Assembly: GCF_004114935.1 (NCBI RefSeq)
Contig: NZ_CP022221.1
Span: 8,763,001 to 8,827,000, forward strand
Direction of reading: 5' to 3'
DNA: 64,000 nt
Source: Bradyrhizobium zhanjiangense
Lineage (GTDB): Bacteria > Pseudomonadota > Alphaproteobacteria > Rhizobiales > Xanthobacteraceae
In this document: positions 34,309-44,676 of the stretch, one piece after another
How the letters are laid out: every line of letters begins with the position of its first letter
How positions within the stretch are numbered: position 1 is the stretch's first letter
Program-made: the position numbers and the translations under genes
Notes under the pieces: generated by a model
What the model was told of the DNA's origin: nothing
Database searches by the model: none
Seen by the model: only the letters and a program-made list of their open reading frames with translations

Positions 34309-36225
34309 ATGAATATGATCGTCACCACGGCTTCGCCGGCAACTCCGAACGGCACCACGCGTCCGCAAGTGCGCATCGTCATCGTCGGCCATGTCGACCA
34401 CGGCAAGTCGACGCTGGTCGGCCGCCTCCTGCACGAGACCGGCAGCCTGCCCGACGGCAAGCTCGAAATGCTCAAGGCCGTCAGCGCACGGCGCGGCATG
34501 CCGTTCGAATGGTCGTTCCTGCTCGATGCCCTCCAGACCGAGCGCGACCAGGGCATCACCATCGACACCACGCAGATCCGCTTCCGCACCAATTCGCGCG
34601 ACATCGTGCTGATCGATGCACCCGGCCACGCCGAATTCCTGCGCAACATGATCACCGGCGCCTCGCAGGCCGACGGCGCGGTGCTGATCATCGACGCGCT
34701 CGAAGGCGTGCGCGACCAGACAAGGCGTCATGGCTATCTCCTACATTTGCTCGGCGTGAAGCAGGTCGCGATCGTCGTCAACAAGATGGACCGGGTCGAC
34801 TTCTCCGCCGATCGCTTCAAGGAGATCAGCGACGAGATTTCCGCGCATCTCAACGGCCTCGGCGTGAAGCCGACCGCAGTGATCCCGATCTCGGCGCGCG
34901 ATGGCGACGGCGTCGCCGAGCGCACCGACCGGATCGGCTGGTACAAGGGCCCGACGGTTGTCGAGGCGCTCGACGCCCTCGAGCCGGCACGGCCGCTGGA
35001 GACGCTGGCCCTGCGGCTGCCGGTGCAGGCGATCTACAAGTTCGACGACCGCCGCATCGTGGCGGGCCGGATCGAATCCGGCAGCCTCATCGCCGGCGAC
35101 GAGATCGTGATCATGCCGGCCGGCAAGATCGCCAAGATCAAGACGGTCGAGAGCTGGCCGGTGACACCGGTCGCGGGCCGGCAGGGCGCCGGCCGCTCGG
35201 TCGGCATCACGCTCGATCGCGAATTGTTCATCGAGCGCGGCGACATCATCGCGCATGCCGGCACCGCACCGCGCGAGACGCGCCGTCTGCGCGCGCGCAT
35301 CTTCTGGCTGCACGACAAGCCGCTCGCCAAGGGCGATCAGCTCCTGGTCCGCTGCGGGCCGAAGGAAAGCCGCGCCACCGTGGTGGCGATCGAGAAGGCG
35401 GTCGATCCCGGCGAGCTCGAAAGCAGCGAGAACAAGGCGATCGGCCGCAACCATGTCGGCGAGATCGACATTTCGCTTTCGAATCCGATCGCAACGGATC
35501 CCTACACCGAGAATCCGCGCACCGGACGTCTCGTGATCGAGGTGTCCGGGCGCATCGCCGGCGGGGGCCTGGTGCTGTCGGTCGATGCCGGCCAGCGCGC
35601 CGTGCCTGTCGATATCGTGCCGGTGGAATCGGCGCTGCGCCCTGACGAGCGCTCCGCGCGCTACCGCCATAACGGTGCCGTGGTCTGGCTCACGGGTCTG
35701 CCCGCCTCCGGCAAGTCGACCCTGGCCAAGGCGCTGGAGCGGCGGCTGTTCACCAATGGCGGCTCGCCGATCCTGCTCGACGGTGACACGCTGCGCGCCG
35801 GGCTCAACAGCGATCTCGGCTTCACCGCCACTGATCGCAGCGAGAACATCCGCCGCCTCGCGGAAGTCGCGACGCACCTCGCGCGCAACGGCCACATCGC
35901 GATCGTCGCCGCGGTCTCACCAGCGCGCGAGGACCGCGCCACCGCGCGCCGGATCGCCGACACCGCGTTCCGCGAAATCCATGTAGCGACGCCTGCGGGC
36001 GTGTGCGAGGAACGCGATCCCAAGGGCCACTACAAGAAGGCCCGCGCCGGCGCACTCACCTCGTTCACCGGCATCGGCAACGACTATGAGGCGCCGCAGG
36101 CCGCCGAGCTCGTGATCGATACGTCGGCACGGACCGTCGCCGATGCCGCCGACGAGATCGAGCGCATGCTGAAGACCACCGGCGTGCTGTTCGACGAAGT
36201 CGTGGACCTCGCCGCGAATATTTGA
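34309..36225 (+). CDS. cysNC: Bifunctional sulfate adenylyltransferase subunit 1 / APS kinase
   Basis: A 638-residue fusion. The CysN part (~1-440) is an EF-Tu-like GTPase with P-loop GHVDHGKST (27-35), DAPGHAEF and NKMD, followed by beta-barrel domains; it drives APS synthesis with CysD. The CysC part (~455-638) is APS kinase with P-loop GLPASGKST (463-471) and makes PAPS. Such fusions are known in rhizobia (NodQ type). Since CysH looks APS-specific, the PAPS made here may serve sulfation or regulation rather than reduction. ATG 34309 or 34315 could be the start. Confidence 0.96.
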   Translation: MNMIVTTASPATPNGTTRPQVRIVIVGHVDHGKSTLVGRLLHETGSLPDGKLEMLKAVSARRGMPFEWSFLLDALQTERDQGITIDTTQIRFRTNSRDIVLIDAPGHAEFLRNMITGASQADGAVLIIDALEGVRDQTRRHGYLLHLLGVKQVAIVVNKMDRVDFSADRFKEISDEISAHLNGLGVKPTAVIPISARDGDGVAERTDRIGWYKGPTVVEALDALEPARPLETLALRLPVQAIYKFDDRRIVAGRIESGSLIAGDEIVIMPAGKIAKIKTVESWPVTPVAGRQGAGRSVGITLDRELFIERGDIIAHAGTAPRETRRLRARIFWLHDKPLAKGDQLLVRCGPKESRATVVAIEKAVDPGELESSENKAIGRNHVGEIDISLSNPIATDPYTENPRTGRLVIEVSGRIAGGGLVLSVDAGQRAVPVDIVPVESALRPDERSARYRHNGAVVWLTGLPASGKSTLAKALERRLFTNGGSPILLDGDTLRAGLNSDLGFTATDRSENIRRLAEVATHLARNGHIAIVAAVSPAREDRATARRIADTAFREIHVATPAGVCEERDPKGHYKKARAGALTSFTGIGNDYEAPQAAELVIDTSARTVADAADEIERMLKTTGVLFDEVVDLAANI

Positions 36226-36270
36226 GGCACAGCTCCGCTTAAGGAACACACTCCACGCCACACCAACGGT

Positions 36271-36419
36271 GTCGTCCCGGCGAAGGCCGGGACCCATACC
36301 GCGTGATCTATCGATCGGGCTCTACAGCAGTCCCGGATCACGAATCTTCGCCAAACTCCTCCCTGGGGTAATGGGTCCCGGCCCCCGGTGCGCAATTGCA
36401 CACTAGGCCGGGACGACAT
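36271..36419. repeat. Palindromic intergenic repeat (GTCGTCCCGGC type) with embedded GTGCGCAATTGCACAC
   Basis: The left arm GTCGTCCCGGCGAAGGCCGG is inverted at the right as GGCCGGGACGAC. The right arm is interrupted by the near-palindrome GTGCGCAATTGCACAC. CCCTGGGGTAATGGGTC precedes it as in other copies. It follows the cysNC stop by 45 bases. Confidence 0.87.
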
Positions 36420-36628
36420 CGGAGAGAGATAGCACCCGACGGCTATCGCAAGTCGCGGCCCGACCGGTCCCCCACCCTTCCTTGACATTTTGACAACCCC
36501 CTAGGGGTCTTCTCACGGCCTTGATTTTGGGGCTAATAGGCCTCCGAAAGCCGCCCTCTATGGGCGCATTTTGCTGCTGTCGGGTCAAAAGCAGCCAAAA
36601 GCAGCCATTTCCAACAAGAAAGCCCATC
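36420..36628. promoter_or_regulatory. Upstream region of glcB with TTGACA and ACCCCCTAGGGGT palindrome
   Basis: Together with the repeat before it, this is a 400-base gap. It contains TTGACA (36482-36487) overlapping a second TGACA, the palindrome ACCCCCTAGGGGT (36496-36508) and a direct repeat AAAAGCAGCC near 36590. A -10 box at proper spacing is not obvious, so the exact promoter is undecided; the palindrome is a candidate operator for glcB. Confidence 0.4.
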
Positions 36629-38794
36629 ATGAAACGCGTCGATGCCCACGGATTGAAGATCGCTCCCGTCCTGTTCGATTTCATCGCCAAGGAAGCGGCC
36701 CCGAAAACGGGGATCGCGCCGGATGCGTTCTGGGCCGGGCTTGCCGCCATCATCAAGGAGCTGGGGCCAAAGAACCGGTCGTTGCTCGCTTTCCGCGACA
36801 CGCTGCAGGCCAAGATCGACGATTGGCACCGCGCCAACAAGGGCAAGGCGTTCGACCTCAACGCCTATACCGCCTTCCTGAAGGAGATCGGCTATCTCGT
36901 CCCGGAGCCGGCGACGCAGAAGGTCGAGACGGCCAATGTCGACGAGGAGATCGGCAAGATCTGCGGCCCGCAGCTCGTCGTGCCGCTCACCAATGCGCGC
37001 TATGCGCTGAATGCGGCGAATGCGCGCTGGGGCTCGCTCTACGACGCCTTCTACGGCACCGACGCCATTCCGCATGATCCTTCCGAGAGCGGCAAGGGCT
37101 ACAACAAGGCGCGCGGCGACAAGGTGATCGCCAAGGCCAAGGCATTCCTCGATACCGCCGTTCCGCTGGCGACCGGCAGCCACACCGACGTCACCGCGTA
37201 CAGCGTCGTCGCGGGCCAGCTCGCGGTGAAGCTGAAGAGCGGCAACGCCACCGCGCTGAAGAACGCGGCGCAGTTCGCAGGCTTCCAGGGCGATGCGGCC
37301 GCGCCGTCCGCCGTGCTGCTCGTCAACAACGGCCTGCACATCGACGTCAAGATCGACCGCAGCAGCGCGATCGGCAAGGATGATCCGGCCGGCGTCGCCG
37401 ACATGATCATGGAGGCCGCGGTCTCGACCATTCTGGACATGGAAGACTCCGTCGCCGCAGTCGATGCCGAGGACAAGGTGCTGGTCTACCGCAACACGCT
37501 CGGCCTGATGAACGGCACGCTGTCGGCCGATTTCGAGAAGGGCGGCAAGACGCTGACGCGCTCGCTGAACGCCGACCGCAGCTACAAGACGCCGGATGGC
37601 AAGAGCGAGCTCAAGCTGCACGGCCGCAGCCTGCTCCTGATGCGCAATTGCGGTCACCACATGTTCACCGACGCGGTGCTGGGCGAGACCGGCGAGGAAA
37701 TTCCGGAAGGCCTGCTCGATGCGGCCGTGTCGGGCCTGCTCGCCATTCACGACCTCAAGGGCAATTCCAAGGTCAAGAATAGCCGCACGGGATCTGCCTA
37801 TATCGTCAAGCCGAAGATGCATGGCCCCGACGAGGTGTCGCTGACCTGCGAGATCTTCGACCGCGTCGAGAAGATGCTGGGCTTGCCAGAGAACACGCTC
37901 AAGGTCGGCATCATGGACGAGGAGCGGCGCACCACCGTCAACCTCAAGGCCTGCATCCAGCGCGCCTCCAAGCGCATCATGTTCATCAACACCGGCTTCC
38001 TCGACCGCACCGGCGACGAGATCCACACCTCGATGGAAGCAGGTCCGATGATCCGCAAGAACGAGATGAAGGCGCAGGCCTGGATCAAGGCCTATGAGGA
38101 CTGGAACGTCGACATGGGCCTGATCGACGGCCTGCCCGGCCATGCCCAGATCGGCAAGGGCATGTGGGCCGCGCCCGACAAGATGGCGGACATGCTGGCG
38201 CAGAAGCTTAGCCATCCGCAGGCCGGCGCCACCACCGCGTGGGTGCCCTCGCCGACCGCCGCGACGCTGCACGCGCTGCACTACCACCAGGTCAACGTCA
38301 TCGCGCGCCAAGAGGAGCTGGCCAAGGGCGGTCCGCGCGCAAAGCTCGCAGACATTCTCACCATCCCGGTGTCGAAGTCGAACTGGGCGCCTGACGACGT
38401 CAGGCAGGAGATCGACAACAATTGCCAGGGCATCCTCGGCTATGTCGTGCGCTGGATCGACCAGGGCGTCGGCTGCTCGAAGGTGCCCGACATCCACGAT
38501 GTCGGTCTGATGGAAGACCGCGCTACTTTACGCATCTCCAGCCAGCATCTCGCCAACTGGCTGCACCAGGGCGTCATCACCGAAGCGCAGGTGATGGAAT
38601 CGCTCAAGCGCATGGCCGTGGTCGTCGACAAACAGAACGCGGGCGATCCGATCTACAAGCCGATGGCGCCCGCCTTCGACGGCGTCGCCTTCAAGGCGGC
38701 CTGCGACCTCATCTTCAAGGGCCGCGAGCAGCCGAACGGTTACACCGAATACATCCTCACCGCCCGCCGCCGCGAGGCGAAGGCAGCGGGTTAA
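36629..38794 (+). CDS. glcB: Malate synthase G
   Basis: A 721-residue enzyme, normal for the G isoform, that condenses glyoxylate and acetyl-CoA to malate in the glyoxylate bypass or glycolate use. Typical sequences are [68 protein letters not shown] and the C-terminal [21 protein letters not shown]. The start at 36629 gives the conserved N-terminus [18 protein letters not shown]; an open frame back to 36521 has no similarity. A strong hairpin follows the stop. Isocitrate lyase is not in the window. Confidence 0.97.
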   Translation: MKRVDAHGLKIAPVLFDFIAKEAAPKTGIAPDAFWAGLAAIIKELGPKNRSLLAFRDTLQAKIDDWHRANKGKAFDLNAYTAFLKEIGYLVPEPATQKVETANVDEEIGKICGPQLVVPLTNARYALNAANARWGSLYDAFYGTDAIPHDPSESGKGYNKARGDKVIAKAKAFLDTAVPLATGSHTDVTAYSVVAGQLAVKLKSGNATALKNAAQFAGFQGDAAAPSAVLLVNNGLHIDVKIDRSSAIGKDDPAGVADMIMEAAVSTILDMEDSVAAVDAEDKVLVYRNTLGLMNGTLSADFEKGGKTLTRSLNADRSYKTPDGKSELKLHGRSLLLMRNCGHHMFTDAVLGETGEEIPEGLLDAAVSGLLAIHDLKGNSKVKNSRTGSAYIVKPKMHGPDEVSLTCEIFDRVEKMLGLPENTLKVGIMDEERRTTVNLKACIQRASKRIMFINTGFLDRTGDEIHTSMEAGPMIRKNEMKAQAWIKAYEDWNVDMGLIDGLPGHAQIGKGMWAAPDKMADMLAQKLSHPQAGATTAWVPSPTAATLHALHYHQVNVIARQEELAKGGPRAKLADILTIPVSKSNWAPDDVRQEIDNNCQGILGYVVRWIDQGVGCSKVPDIHDVGLMEDRATLRISSQHLANWLHQGVITEAQVMESLKRMAVVVDKQNAGDPIYKPMAPAFDGVAFKAACDLIFKGREQPNGYTEYILTARRREAKAAG

Positions 38795-38822
38795 ATAGCC
38801 TCAGTTCGAAGGGCGAAACGTC

Positions 38823-38852
38823 GCGGCGCGCAGCGGAACGGCTGCGCGCCGC
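38823..38852. terminator. Strong hairpin after glcB
   Basis: A perfect 12-bp stem GCGGCGCGCAGC / GCTGCGCGCCGC around GGAACG. It is followed by TTGCGTTG rather than a real T-run, so factor-independent termination is uncertain; it may instead separate glcB and csbD mRNAs by stability. Confidence 0.5.
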
Positions 38853-38887
38853 TTGCGTTGTAGGCCATCAACGCGATGGAGATGGTC

Positions 38888-39088
38888 ATGGACTGGAATC
38901 GCATCGAAGGAAACTGGAAGCAGTTCAAGGGTTCGGCCAAGGAGAAATGGGGCAAGCTCACTGACGACGACCTCCGATTGATCGAGGGGCGTCGCGAGCA
39001 GCTCGAGGGCCGGCTCCAGGAACGTTACGGCAAGGCCAAGGACCAGGTTCGTCAGGACGTCGACGACTGGCTCAAGTCGCTGCATTGA
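38888..39088 (+). CDS. CsbD family stress protein
   Basis: A 66-residue hydrophilic helical protein beginning MDWNRIEGNWKQFKG and containing AKEKWGKLTDDDL, the CsbD signature. In other bacteria these proteins are abundant under general stress or phosphate starvation, but their molecular job is unknown. I start at ATG 38888 because GGAGAT lies six bases before it; in-frame ATGs at 38876 and 38882 would add only a few residues. A terminator shared with the convergent small membrane protein gene lies ten bases after the stop. Confidence 0.93.
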   Translation: MDWNRIEGNWKQFKGSAKEKWGKLTDDDLRLIEGRREQLEGRLQERYGKAKDQVRQDVDDWLKSLH

Positions 39089-39097
39089 GGCAGCACG

Positions 39098-39127
39098 AAA
39101 AAGCCCCGGCCCAGGCCGGGGCTTTTT
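39098..39127. terminator. Bidirectional intrinsic terminator
   Basis: AAAAAGCCCCGG-CCCAG... paired with CCGGGGCTTTTT gives a GC stem flanked by A5 and T5, so it can end transcription of csbD on the plus strand and of the small membrane protein gene on the minus strand. Confidence 0.93.
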
Positions 39128-39142
39128 GTTTGGATGGGTCCG

Positions 39143-39298
39143 CTAGAACACTGCAAGATATTTCAGGAGCGACACGATGCCGATGATGATGACGATCACG
39201 CGCGCGATCTGCTTGGCGCGGCCGTCCATCGGCAGCATGTTGATGAGATAAAGTACGAGAATAACGACGAGAAAGGTGACGAGTACGCCGACCAGCAT
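39143..39298 (-). CDS. 51-residue membrane protein (Thivi_2564-like)
   Basis: A very short gene, 52 codons with stop. The product begins MLVGVLVTFLVVILVLYLIN, then a short polar turn MLPMDGRAKQ, then a second helix IARVIVIIIGIVSLLKYLAVF. This two-helix hairpin with a central PMDG turn matches small proteins annotated as Thivi_2564 family. An AGGGGGG ribosome binding site precedes the ATG at 39298. Its function is unknown; the link to the convergent csbD gene, sharing one terminator, hints at an envelope stress role. Confidence 0.82.
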   Translation of the reverse strand: MLVGVLVTFLVVILVLYLINMLPMDGRAKQIARVIVIIIGIVSLLKYLAVF

Positions 39299-39587
39299 CG
39301 CTAGGACCCCCCTTCAGGCAAATGGCTGCCTCGTCCTAACGCCTGTAAGGCGCGCGGGTTCCGCCTCTGCAACCCCTTGCAATTTCAGGTATTTGCCCGA
39401 CGCAGCAAAGGCCCCGTAAGTTTACGGCAGCATCACTGTCTAAGTTTTTACCCTTTTGAGGCCAAATGCGCTTCAGGCGCCTGCCACCGGCCGGCGCCTT
39501 TGCTGCGCGCATCCCTTTGGTCGTTCGAAGTTCGTAGGGGGCTGCCGTTGGGGGCCACGAACTTCGAAACGCGTACCGGGGGATCCG

Positions 39588-41681
39588 ATGCTCAACCGCC
39601 TGACCGTATCCACGTTGCTGAAAGCGGTGATCCTGTCCACCGCACTCGTCGTCGTAATCGGCTTCTCGATCAGCGCATGGAATTCGTGGATCCGGCTTCA
39701 GCAGGCCAACCGGATCGTCGCGGTAGCAGCGGCCTCCGCCGATGTGTTCAAGGCGATGGCGAACATCCGCTCCGACCGCTCGACCAGCAGCCGTCAGCTG
39801 ATCTCCGATATCCAGATGGACAAGGAAATCGAGACATACATCCGCGGCATCCGCGACGAGCTGATGCCCGCCCTGGCACGTGCGATCGAGATTTTACCCT
39901 CGATCGACTTGCCTCTGGGTAGGACGGTGGTTGCCGATCTCGACCGGCTGAACAAGGCGCTGCTGGCGCAGCAGGCTGAGTTCTGGACTGAGGTCGCCAA
40001 GCCCAGAGCATCGCGTCGCGCGGCGCTTGTCAAAGAGTATCTCGAGAGCGAGGACGGGCTGATGGCCATCCTCGAAAAGCTGTCGCCCGTGCTGGCCGCG
40101 AGCGTCAATCATCAGGACGCAATGATCGATCAACTGCTGATGATCAAGCAGATGGCCTGGCTGTTGCGCGTCAACGCGGGTGAATCCTCGCTGATCGTCG
40201 GCAACGCGCTCAACAGCGGCAAGATCTCGCCCGAGGTCCAGCTCGCTTTCACCAAATGGATCGGCGGCACCGAGACGGCCTGGAGCGCGACCGAGCTCGC
40301 CGCATCGGGCATGCAATTGCCGCAGGCGCTGGCTGCGGCCATGGCGGAAACCAAATCGTTCTATTTCGACCCGCAATATCTCGCCACGCGCGACGGCATC
40401 ATCGCCGCAATCGCCAAGGGCGAGAAGGCGTCGATGACTGCCAATCAGTGGAGCCCCTACTCGGTCGGCCGGATGGCGAGCGCGATCAAGCTCGCCGATA
40501 CCGCGCTTGGCATCGCCAGGGACCATTCCACCAGCCAGCGCGCGCAGGCGCTGCAATCGCTGCTGACCCAGCTTGTGCTGCTGATTGCCGCGATTCTGTT
40601 CACGGGCGCGGCCATGCTGGCGGTCAGCCGCCGCGTGATCACGCCGCTGCACCGGATCCGCGACGCGATGCTCAGGGTCGCCGGCGGCGACCTCACCGTC
40701 GATCCCGGCTATCTCGACCGCCAGGACGAGATCGGCTCGCTTGCCGGCGCGCTCGAAACCTTCAAGCAGCAGGCGATCGACAAGCTCAAGATCGAGGCGC
40801 AGGAGCGCGAACGTAACGCCGGCGCCGCCGCACGTCAGCGTGCGATGGAGGCCTATGTCGGCGAGTTCGAGGGCGTGGTGCGCAAATCGCTGGGCGAGTT
40901 GAGCGAGGCGTCCGGCGAGATGCGCAAGACCTCGGGCGATCTGTCGGCGGTATCGCGCCAGACCAATGAACGCGTCGAGGTCGCCGGCAAGGCCTCGAAC
41001 GATGCCTCTACGAGTGTGGAGAGCGTCGCGGCAGCGGCCGAGGAGCTCTCCGCTTCAATCAATGACATCAGCCAGCAGGCCGCACATGCCGCAGGCATCG
41101 CCAGTCGCGCCGTCAACCAAGCGCGCGAAACCGACAGCACGGTGCAAGGGCTGGCGCAGTCGGCGGGGCGCATCGGCGAGGTGGTCGGGCTGATCAACAC
41201 CATCGCGGCGCAGACCAATTTGCTCGCGCTCAATGCCACGATCGAGGCCGCCCGTGCCGGCGAAGCGGGGCGCGGATTTGCCGTGGTGGCGTCCGAGGTG
41301 AAGTCACTGGCGAGCCAGACCGCGAAGGCAACGGAGGAAATCTCCGAGCAGGTCGCCGACATCCAGAAGGTCGCGGGCGATGCCATCAATGCGATCCAGG
41401 CCATCGGCGGCATCATCGGCGAAGTGAACGAGGTCGCCACCGCCATCGCCGCCGCCGTGCAGGAACAGGGTGCGGCGACCCAGGAGATCACCCGCAGCAC
41501 GCAATATGCGGCGCAGGGCACCAAGAACGTCTCGGACAACATCACTGGCGTGAAGGCCGATGCCGACACCGCGGCCGGTGCCGCCGAGAACGTCAAGCAG
41601 GCCTCCGAGACGCTCGAGACGCAGAGCCGCCAACTCGGTCAGCAGGTCAGCGATTTCCTGGGCAAGATCCGGGCGGCGTAG
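39588..41681 (+). CDS. Methyl-accepting chemotaxis protein
   Basis: A 697-residue transmembrane chemoreceptor. Its layout is helix 1 (~13-33), a ~290-residue periplasmic helical sensor domain, helix 2 (~326-347), HAMP (~348-400) and a long cytoplasmic coiled coil. The conserved hairpin tip is seen in [20 protein letters not shown] followed by [17 protein letters not shown]. There is no C-terminal CheR-binding pentapeptide. It would signal to CheW/CheA to steer flagella; the ligand is unknown. I start at ATG 39588 after GGGGGA; the frame extends to 39456 without support. No other chemotaxis genes are nearby, so it is an orphan receptor. Confidence 0.95.
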   Translation: MLNRLTVSTLLKAVILSTALVVVIGFSISAWNSWIRLQQANRIVAVAAASADVFKAMANIRSDRSTSSRQLISDIQMDKEIETYIRGIRDELMPALARAIEILPSIDLPLGRTVVADLDRLNKALLAQQAEFWTEVAKPRASRRAALVKEYLESEDGLMAILEKLSPVLAASVNHQDAMIDQLLMIKQMAWLLRVNAGESSLIVGNALNSGKISPEVQLAFTKWIGGTETAWSATELAASGMQLPQALAAAMAETKSFYFDPQYLATRDGIIAAIAKGEKASMTANQWSPYSVGRMASAIKLADTALGIARDHSTSQRAQALQSLLTQLVLLIAAILFTGAAMLAVSRRVITPLHRIRDAMLRVAGGDLTVDPGYLDRQDEIGSLAGALETFKQQAIDKLKIEAQERERNAGAAARQRAMEAYVGEFEGVVRKSLGELSEASGEMRKTSGDLSAVSRQTNERVEVAGKASNDASTSVESVAAAAEELSASINDISQQAAHAAGIASRAVNQARETDSTVQGLAQSAGRIGEVVGLINTIAAQTNLLALNATIEAARAGEAGRGFAVVASEVKSLASQTAKATEEISEQVADIQKVAGDAINAIQAIGGIIGEVNEVATAIAAAVQEQGAATQEITRSTQYAAQGTKNVSDNITGVKADADTAAGAAENVKQASETLETQSRQLGQQVSDFLGKIRAA

Positions 41682-41717
41682 GGCTGATTGGAGTCGAGAC
41701 TGGCGCCACATCTTCCG

Positions 41718-41795
41718 TGTCGTCCTGGCCGAGTGCGCAGTTGCGCACGGGGGGGGCCGGGAGGGAGTGGTTTGGCGCGCTTGTCCGGGACGACG
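41718..41795. repeat. Short palindromic repeat (GTCGTCCTGGCC type) with embedded GTGCGCAGTTGCGCAC
   Basis: The left arm GTGTCGTCCTGGCC and the right arm GTCCGGGACGACGG are inverted. The same GTGCGCA-g-TTGCGCAC-like palindrome seen near 36.4 and 14.07 kb interrupts the left arm. It fills the gap between the chemoreceptor and the DUF2865 gene. Confidence 0.8.
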
Positions 41796-41832
41796 GCGGA
41801 GATTGAAGCACCAGCCGTCGCTCACTCGCCCC

Positions 41833-42474
41833 CTACTCCTTCGCCACCACCGGCACCTGACGGAATCTGGCGCGGACGGATTCCGGCAGCGGCGAGAAAT
41901 TCATCGCGACGCCGCGGCGGTCGTTTGCGTTGCGAGTTGCGACCACGAGGCCGCCAGCGCCCGCGACGATGTCGCCCTTGCGCAAGGTGGGATCGTCCTC
42001 GACCTTGACCTGGGCGAGCCCGACCGGATCCTTGCCGTTGCAGGTGCAGCCCGCGACGATCTCGTTGCGATAGCGGAAGGCGTTCGGCAGATCGGAATAG
42101 GACTTTCCGTTCTCCGTCGTGGCATCGTCGATGTTGCTGCCATAGACCAGCGAGGTTTCGGACGCCGGGCAGAAGCTCTTGCAGGACTGCGCCTTGCTTT
42201 CGGCATCCGTTCCTTGCGCCGGAAAATAGCGGCCATCGCATCCGCGCACGCAATAGGCGGCGCCGCCACCATAGGCGGCTCGCTGGCGCGGCATGTCGTA
42301 GCGCGGCATGTCATCGTTTGGGAACGGCGTCCGGATCTGGGGAGGCCGTGCGCCGAACGCGCCGAACAGCGCCGAGAAGAAATCCTCCGCATGCGCCGAC
42401 GGCGTCAACGCGAGGCCGAGGGCGGTGACGGTGAACACGGCCGCCGCACAGCGAGCTATCGAACGTCTTTTCAT
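41833..42474 (-). CDS. DUF2865 exported protein
   Basis: A 213-residue protein with a signal peptide (ALGLALTPSAHA). The mature part holds several cysteines in YCVRGCDGRYFPAQG, AQSCKSFCPA and AGCTCNGKDPVGLA, the pattern of DUF2865, a family of unknown function found in Bradyrhizobium and relatives. The paired cysteines suggest a disulfide-stabilised periplasmic protein. It is 17 bases downstream of the L,D-transpeptidase gene in the same direction, so a cell-wall role is plausible but unproven. Confidence 0.85.
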   Translation of the reverse strand: MKRRSIARCAAAVFTVTALGLALTPSAHAEDFFSALFGAFGARPPQIRTPFPNDDMPRYDMPRQRAAYGGGAAYCVRGCDGRYFPAQGTDAESKAQSCKSFCPASETSLVYGSNIDDATTENGKSYSDLPNAFRYRNEIVAGCTCNGKDPVGLAQVKVEDDPTLRKGDIVAGAGGLVVATRNANDRRGVAMNFSPLPESVRARFRQVPVVAKE

Positions 42475-42491
42475 GTAGCCTCACTCAACTC

Positions 42492-43274
42492 TCAGTTCAC
42501 CGACGACGCCGAGATGTTCAGCGCCTGGTGGCCCGAGGGCAGCGTCGTCATGGCCGGGTGCTTGCGCACGGAATCGCCTCCCTTGTCGCTTCCCTTGGCC
42601 ATCAGCGGCGCGTTCTTTGGCAGCACCACGACCTTCGTCCCGACATTGACGCGGCCGAACAGGTCGATGACGTCCTCATTGGTCAAGCGGATGCAGCCGG
42701 ACGAGACGAACTTGCCGATGGTGCTGGGATCGTTGGTGCCGTGGATGCGGTATTCGCTCGAGCCGAGATACATCGCACGGGCACCGAGCGGGTTACCCGG
42801 ACCGCCCGCCACGAAGCGCGGCAGATAGGGTTGGCGCGCGATCATTTTGGCCGGCGGATGCCAGTCCGGCCACTCGGCCTTGCGGCTGATGCTCTGAACG
42901 CCCGCCCAGGTAAAGCCCTCGCGGCCGACACCAACGCCATAGCGGATCGCGCGTCCCTGGCCGAGCACGTAGTAGAGATAGGTGTTGTTGGTATCGATGA
43001 CGATGGTGCCGGCCGGCTCGCTCCTGTCGAAGCTGACGATCTGCCTGCGCAGCCGATCGGGCAGCCGGGCGTCCTCGTCTGCGGCTTGCGGTGCCTCGCT
43101 TCCATAAGCCTGTGAATAGCCCTGGTCCTGTGGATACGACTGCGACTGCATCGGCACGAAGCCGAGGGTTTGCGCACGCGCGCCGCCAAAGGGCGTGATG
43201 AGCAGTGCGCTTGCGAAGGCAAACGTAGTGACGGCGCGCGGTGAGAAGCGGCGGACGAGAGAGAACCTTGTCAT
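42492..43274 (-). CDS. L,D-transpeptidase (YkuD domain)
   Basis: A 260-residue secreted enzyme that links peptidoglycan stems or anchors outer-membrane proteins. The signal peptide ends around GGARAQ, and the YkuD domain shows IHGTNDPSTIGKFVSSGCIR with catalytic C194 and H178, followed by LTNEDVIDLFGRV. The start at ATG 43274 gives a proper signal peptide; the open frame reaches 43379 without one. It is divergent from the AI-2E family transporter and probably co-transcribed with the DUF2865 gene. Confidence 0.94.
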   Translation of the reverse strand: MTRFSLVRRFSPRAVTTFAFASALLITPFGGARAQTLGFVPMQSQSYPQDQGYSQAYGSEAPQAADEDARLPDRLRRQIVSFDRSEPAGTIVIDTNNTYLYYVLGQGRAIRYGVGVGREGFTWAGVQSISRKAEWPDWHPPAKMIARQPYLPRFVAGGPGNPLGARAMYLGSSEYRIHGTNDPSTIGKFVSSGCIRLTNEDVIDLFGRVNVGTKVVVLPKNAPLMAKGSDKGGDSVRKHPAMTTLPSGHQALNISASSVN

Positions 43275-43485
43275 GAGCTGCCCCGTTGGATGTGTGCATC
43301 TGGGTGATGCTGTCGCCAACAAACGCGACCGGGCCGACTCAGGTTCCGCCGAACTCTGCGGCAGCGACGTCACAGTCAAGCGAGCCCGTCTTCACGAAGC
43401 CGCGACGGAACCCTTGCTCAGCCAGCACGTTGTCGGATCGTCGATGGGCGCGCGGATCGCGAGTTGCGCGTGCGGGAGAGATATT

Positions 43486-44598
43486 GTGCGCGTCCTTCCC
43501 AGCGAACGTCTGATTCCCGGCAACAGCGACGGTGAACCGCTTCCCGACAGCCATAGTGAGCTGCCACCGGTCATCCGCCGCACCGAGTTCGTCGCTTTCG
43601 CACTCGCAGGCCTCCTGCTGATTGCGGTCGTCACCGTGCTCTATGTCGGAAAAGCGTTCTTCCTGCCCGTGGTGATGGCCTTCGTCATCGGCACCATGCT
43701 GTCGCCGGCGGCGAGCTTCCTCGAGCGATGCAAGGTGCCGCGCGCGCTCGGTGCCGTCCTGATCGTGATCGCGGGGACGGCAGTGGTCGCGTTCGCGGTC
43801 GCGCTGATCGCCTCGCCTGTGATGGAATGGAGCACGCACCTGCCGGAGCTCGGCGCGCAACTGAAGGACAAGCTGCACGTGTTCGACCGGCCATTGGCGC
43901 TGTGGCGCGAGCTGCAAGCCATGGTCGGCGGCTCGGAGGAATTCCCCAACTTCCAGTTGCCGAAGATCGAGTGGGTGCAGCCGACGCTGGAATTTCTGTC
44001 GCCGACCTTTACTGAATTTCTGCTGTTCTTCGTCACCCTCATTCTGTTCATCGCAAGCTGGCGCGACTTGCGGCGGGCGATGATCATGAACTTCAGCAAT
44101 CACGACGCGCGGCTGCGTACACTGCGTATTCTCAACGAGATCGAGGTCCATCTTGGCAACTACCTCCTGACCGTCACCGTCATCAATGTCGGTGTCGGCG
44201 TCGCCACCGGCCTCATCTGCGCGCTCACTGGCATGCCCAATCCGGCCGGCCTGGGCGCACTTGCGGCAACGCTCAACTTCATTCCGATCATCGGGCCGAT
44301 CGCGATGTTCGCCGTACTGGTCATGGTGGGGCTGGTCGCCTTCCCGACCATCAGCGGCGCGCTGATGGCGGCGCTCGCCTTCGGTGGCCTTACCTTCCTG
44401 GAAGGGCACTTCATCACCCCGACCATTATCGGCCGGCGCTTGGCGCTGAATGCGCTTGCGGTCCTGCTTGCGCTCGCGTTCTGGACCTGGATGTGGGGCC
44501 CGATGGGCGCGTTCCTGGCGTCGCCGTTCCTGATCGTTGGCCTGATCCTCAAGGAGCATCTGTTGCCGGCGGATTCGCCGCAGCTGCCGCAGGCCTGA
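43486..44598 (+). CDS. AI-2E family transporter (PerM/YdiK-like)
   Basis: A 370-residue membrane protein with about seven helices and the family sequences LNFIPIIGPIAMF, GLTFLEGHFITPTIIGRRL and LNALAVLLALAFWTWMWG. Members have been described as exporters of autoinducer-2 or as Na+/H+ antiporters; the substrate here is unknown. I chose the GTG at 43486, six bases after GGGAGAG, which gives a family-typical length; ATG 43444 and further upstream codons would add an unlikely tail. It precedes the DUF883 and holin-like genes in the same direction. Confidence 0.88.
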   Translation: MRVLPSERLIPGNSDGEPLPDSHSELPPVIRRTEFVAFALAGLLLIAVVTVLYVGKAFFLPVVMAFVIGTMLSPAASFLERCKVPRALGAVLIVIAGTAVVAFAVALIASPVMEWSTHLPELGAQLKDKLHVFDRPLALWRELQAMVGGSEEFPNFQLPKIEWVQPTLEFLSPTFTEFLLFFVTLILFIASWRDLRRAMIMNFSNHDARLRTLRILNEIEVHLGNYLLTVTVINVGVGVATGLICALTGMPNPAGLGALAATLNFIPIIGPIAMFAVLVMVGLVAFPTISGALMAALAFGGLTFLEGHFITPTIIGRRLALNALAVLLALAFWTWMWGPMGAFLASPFLIVGLILKEHLLPADSPQLPQA

Positions 44599-44676
44599 GC
44601 GGTTTCCGTGAACGGAACTTCCCCGACCACGAAACGTTCTCCGGCTATCTCAGCCGTCAACAGTTTGGAGCTCCCG

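Noticed and set aside
36533..38497. A 654-codon open frame antisense to glcB
   Set aside because: No domain can be seen and malate synthase G on the plus strand is complete.
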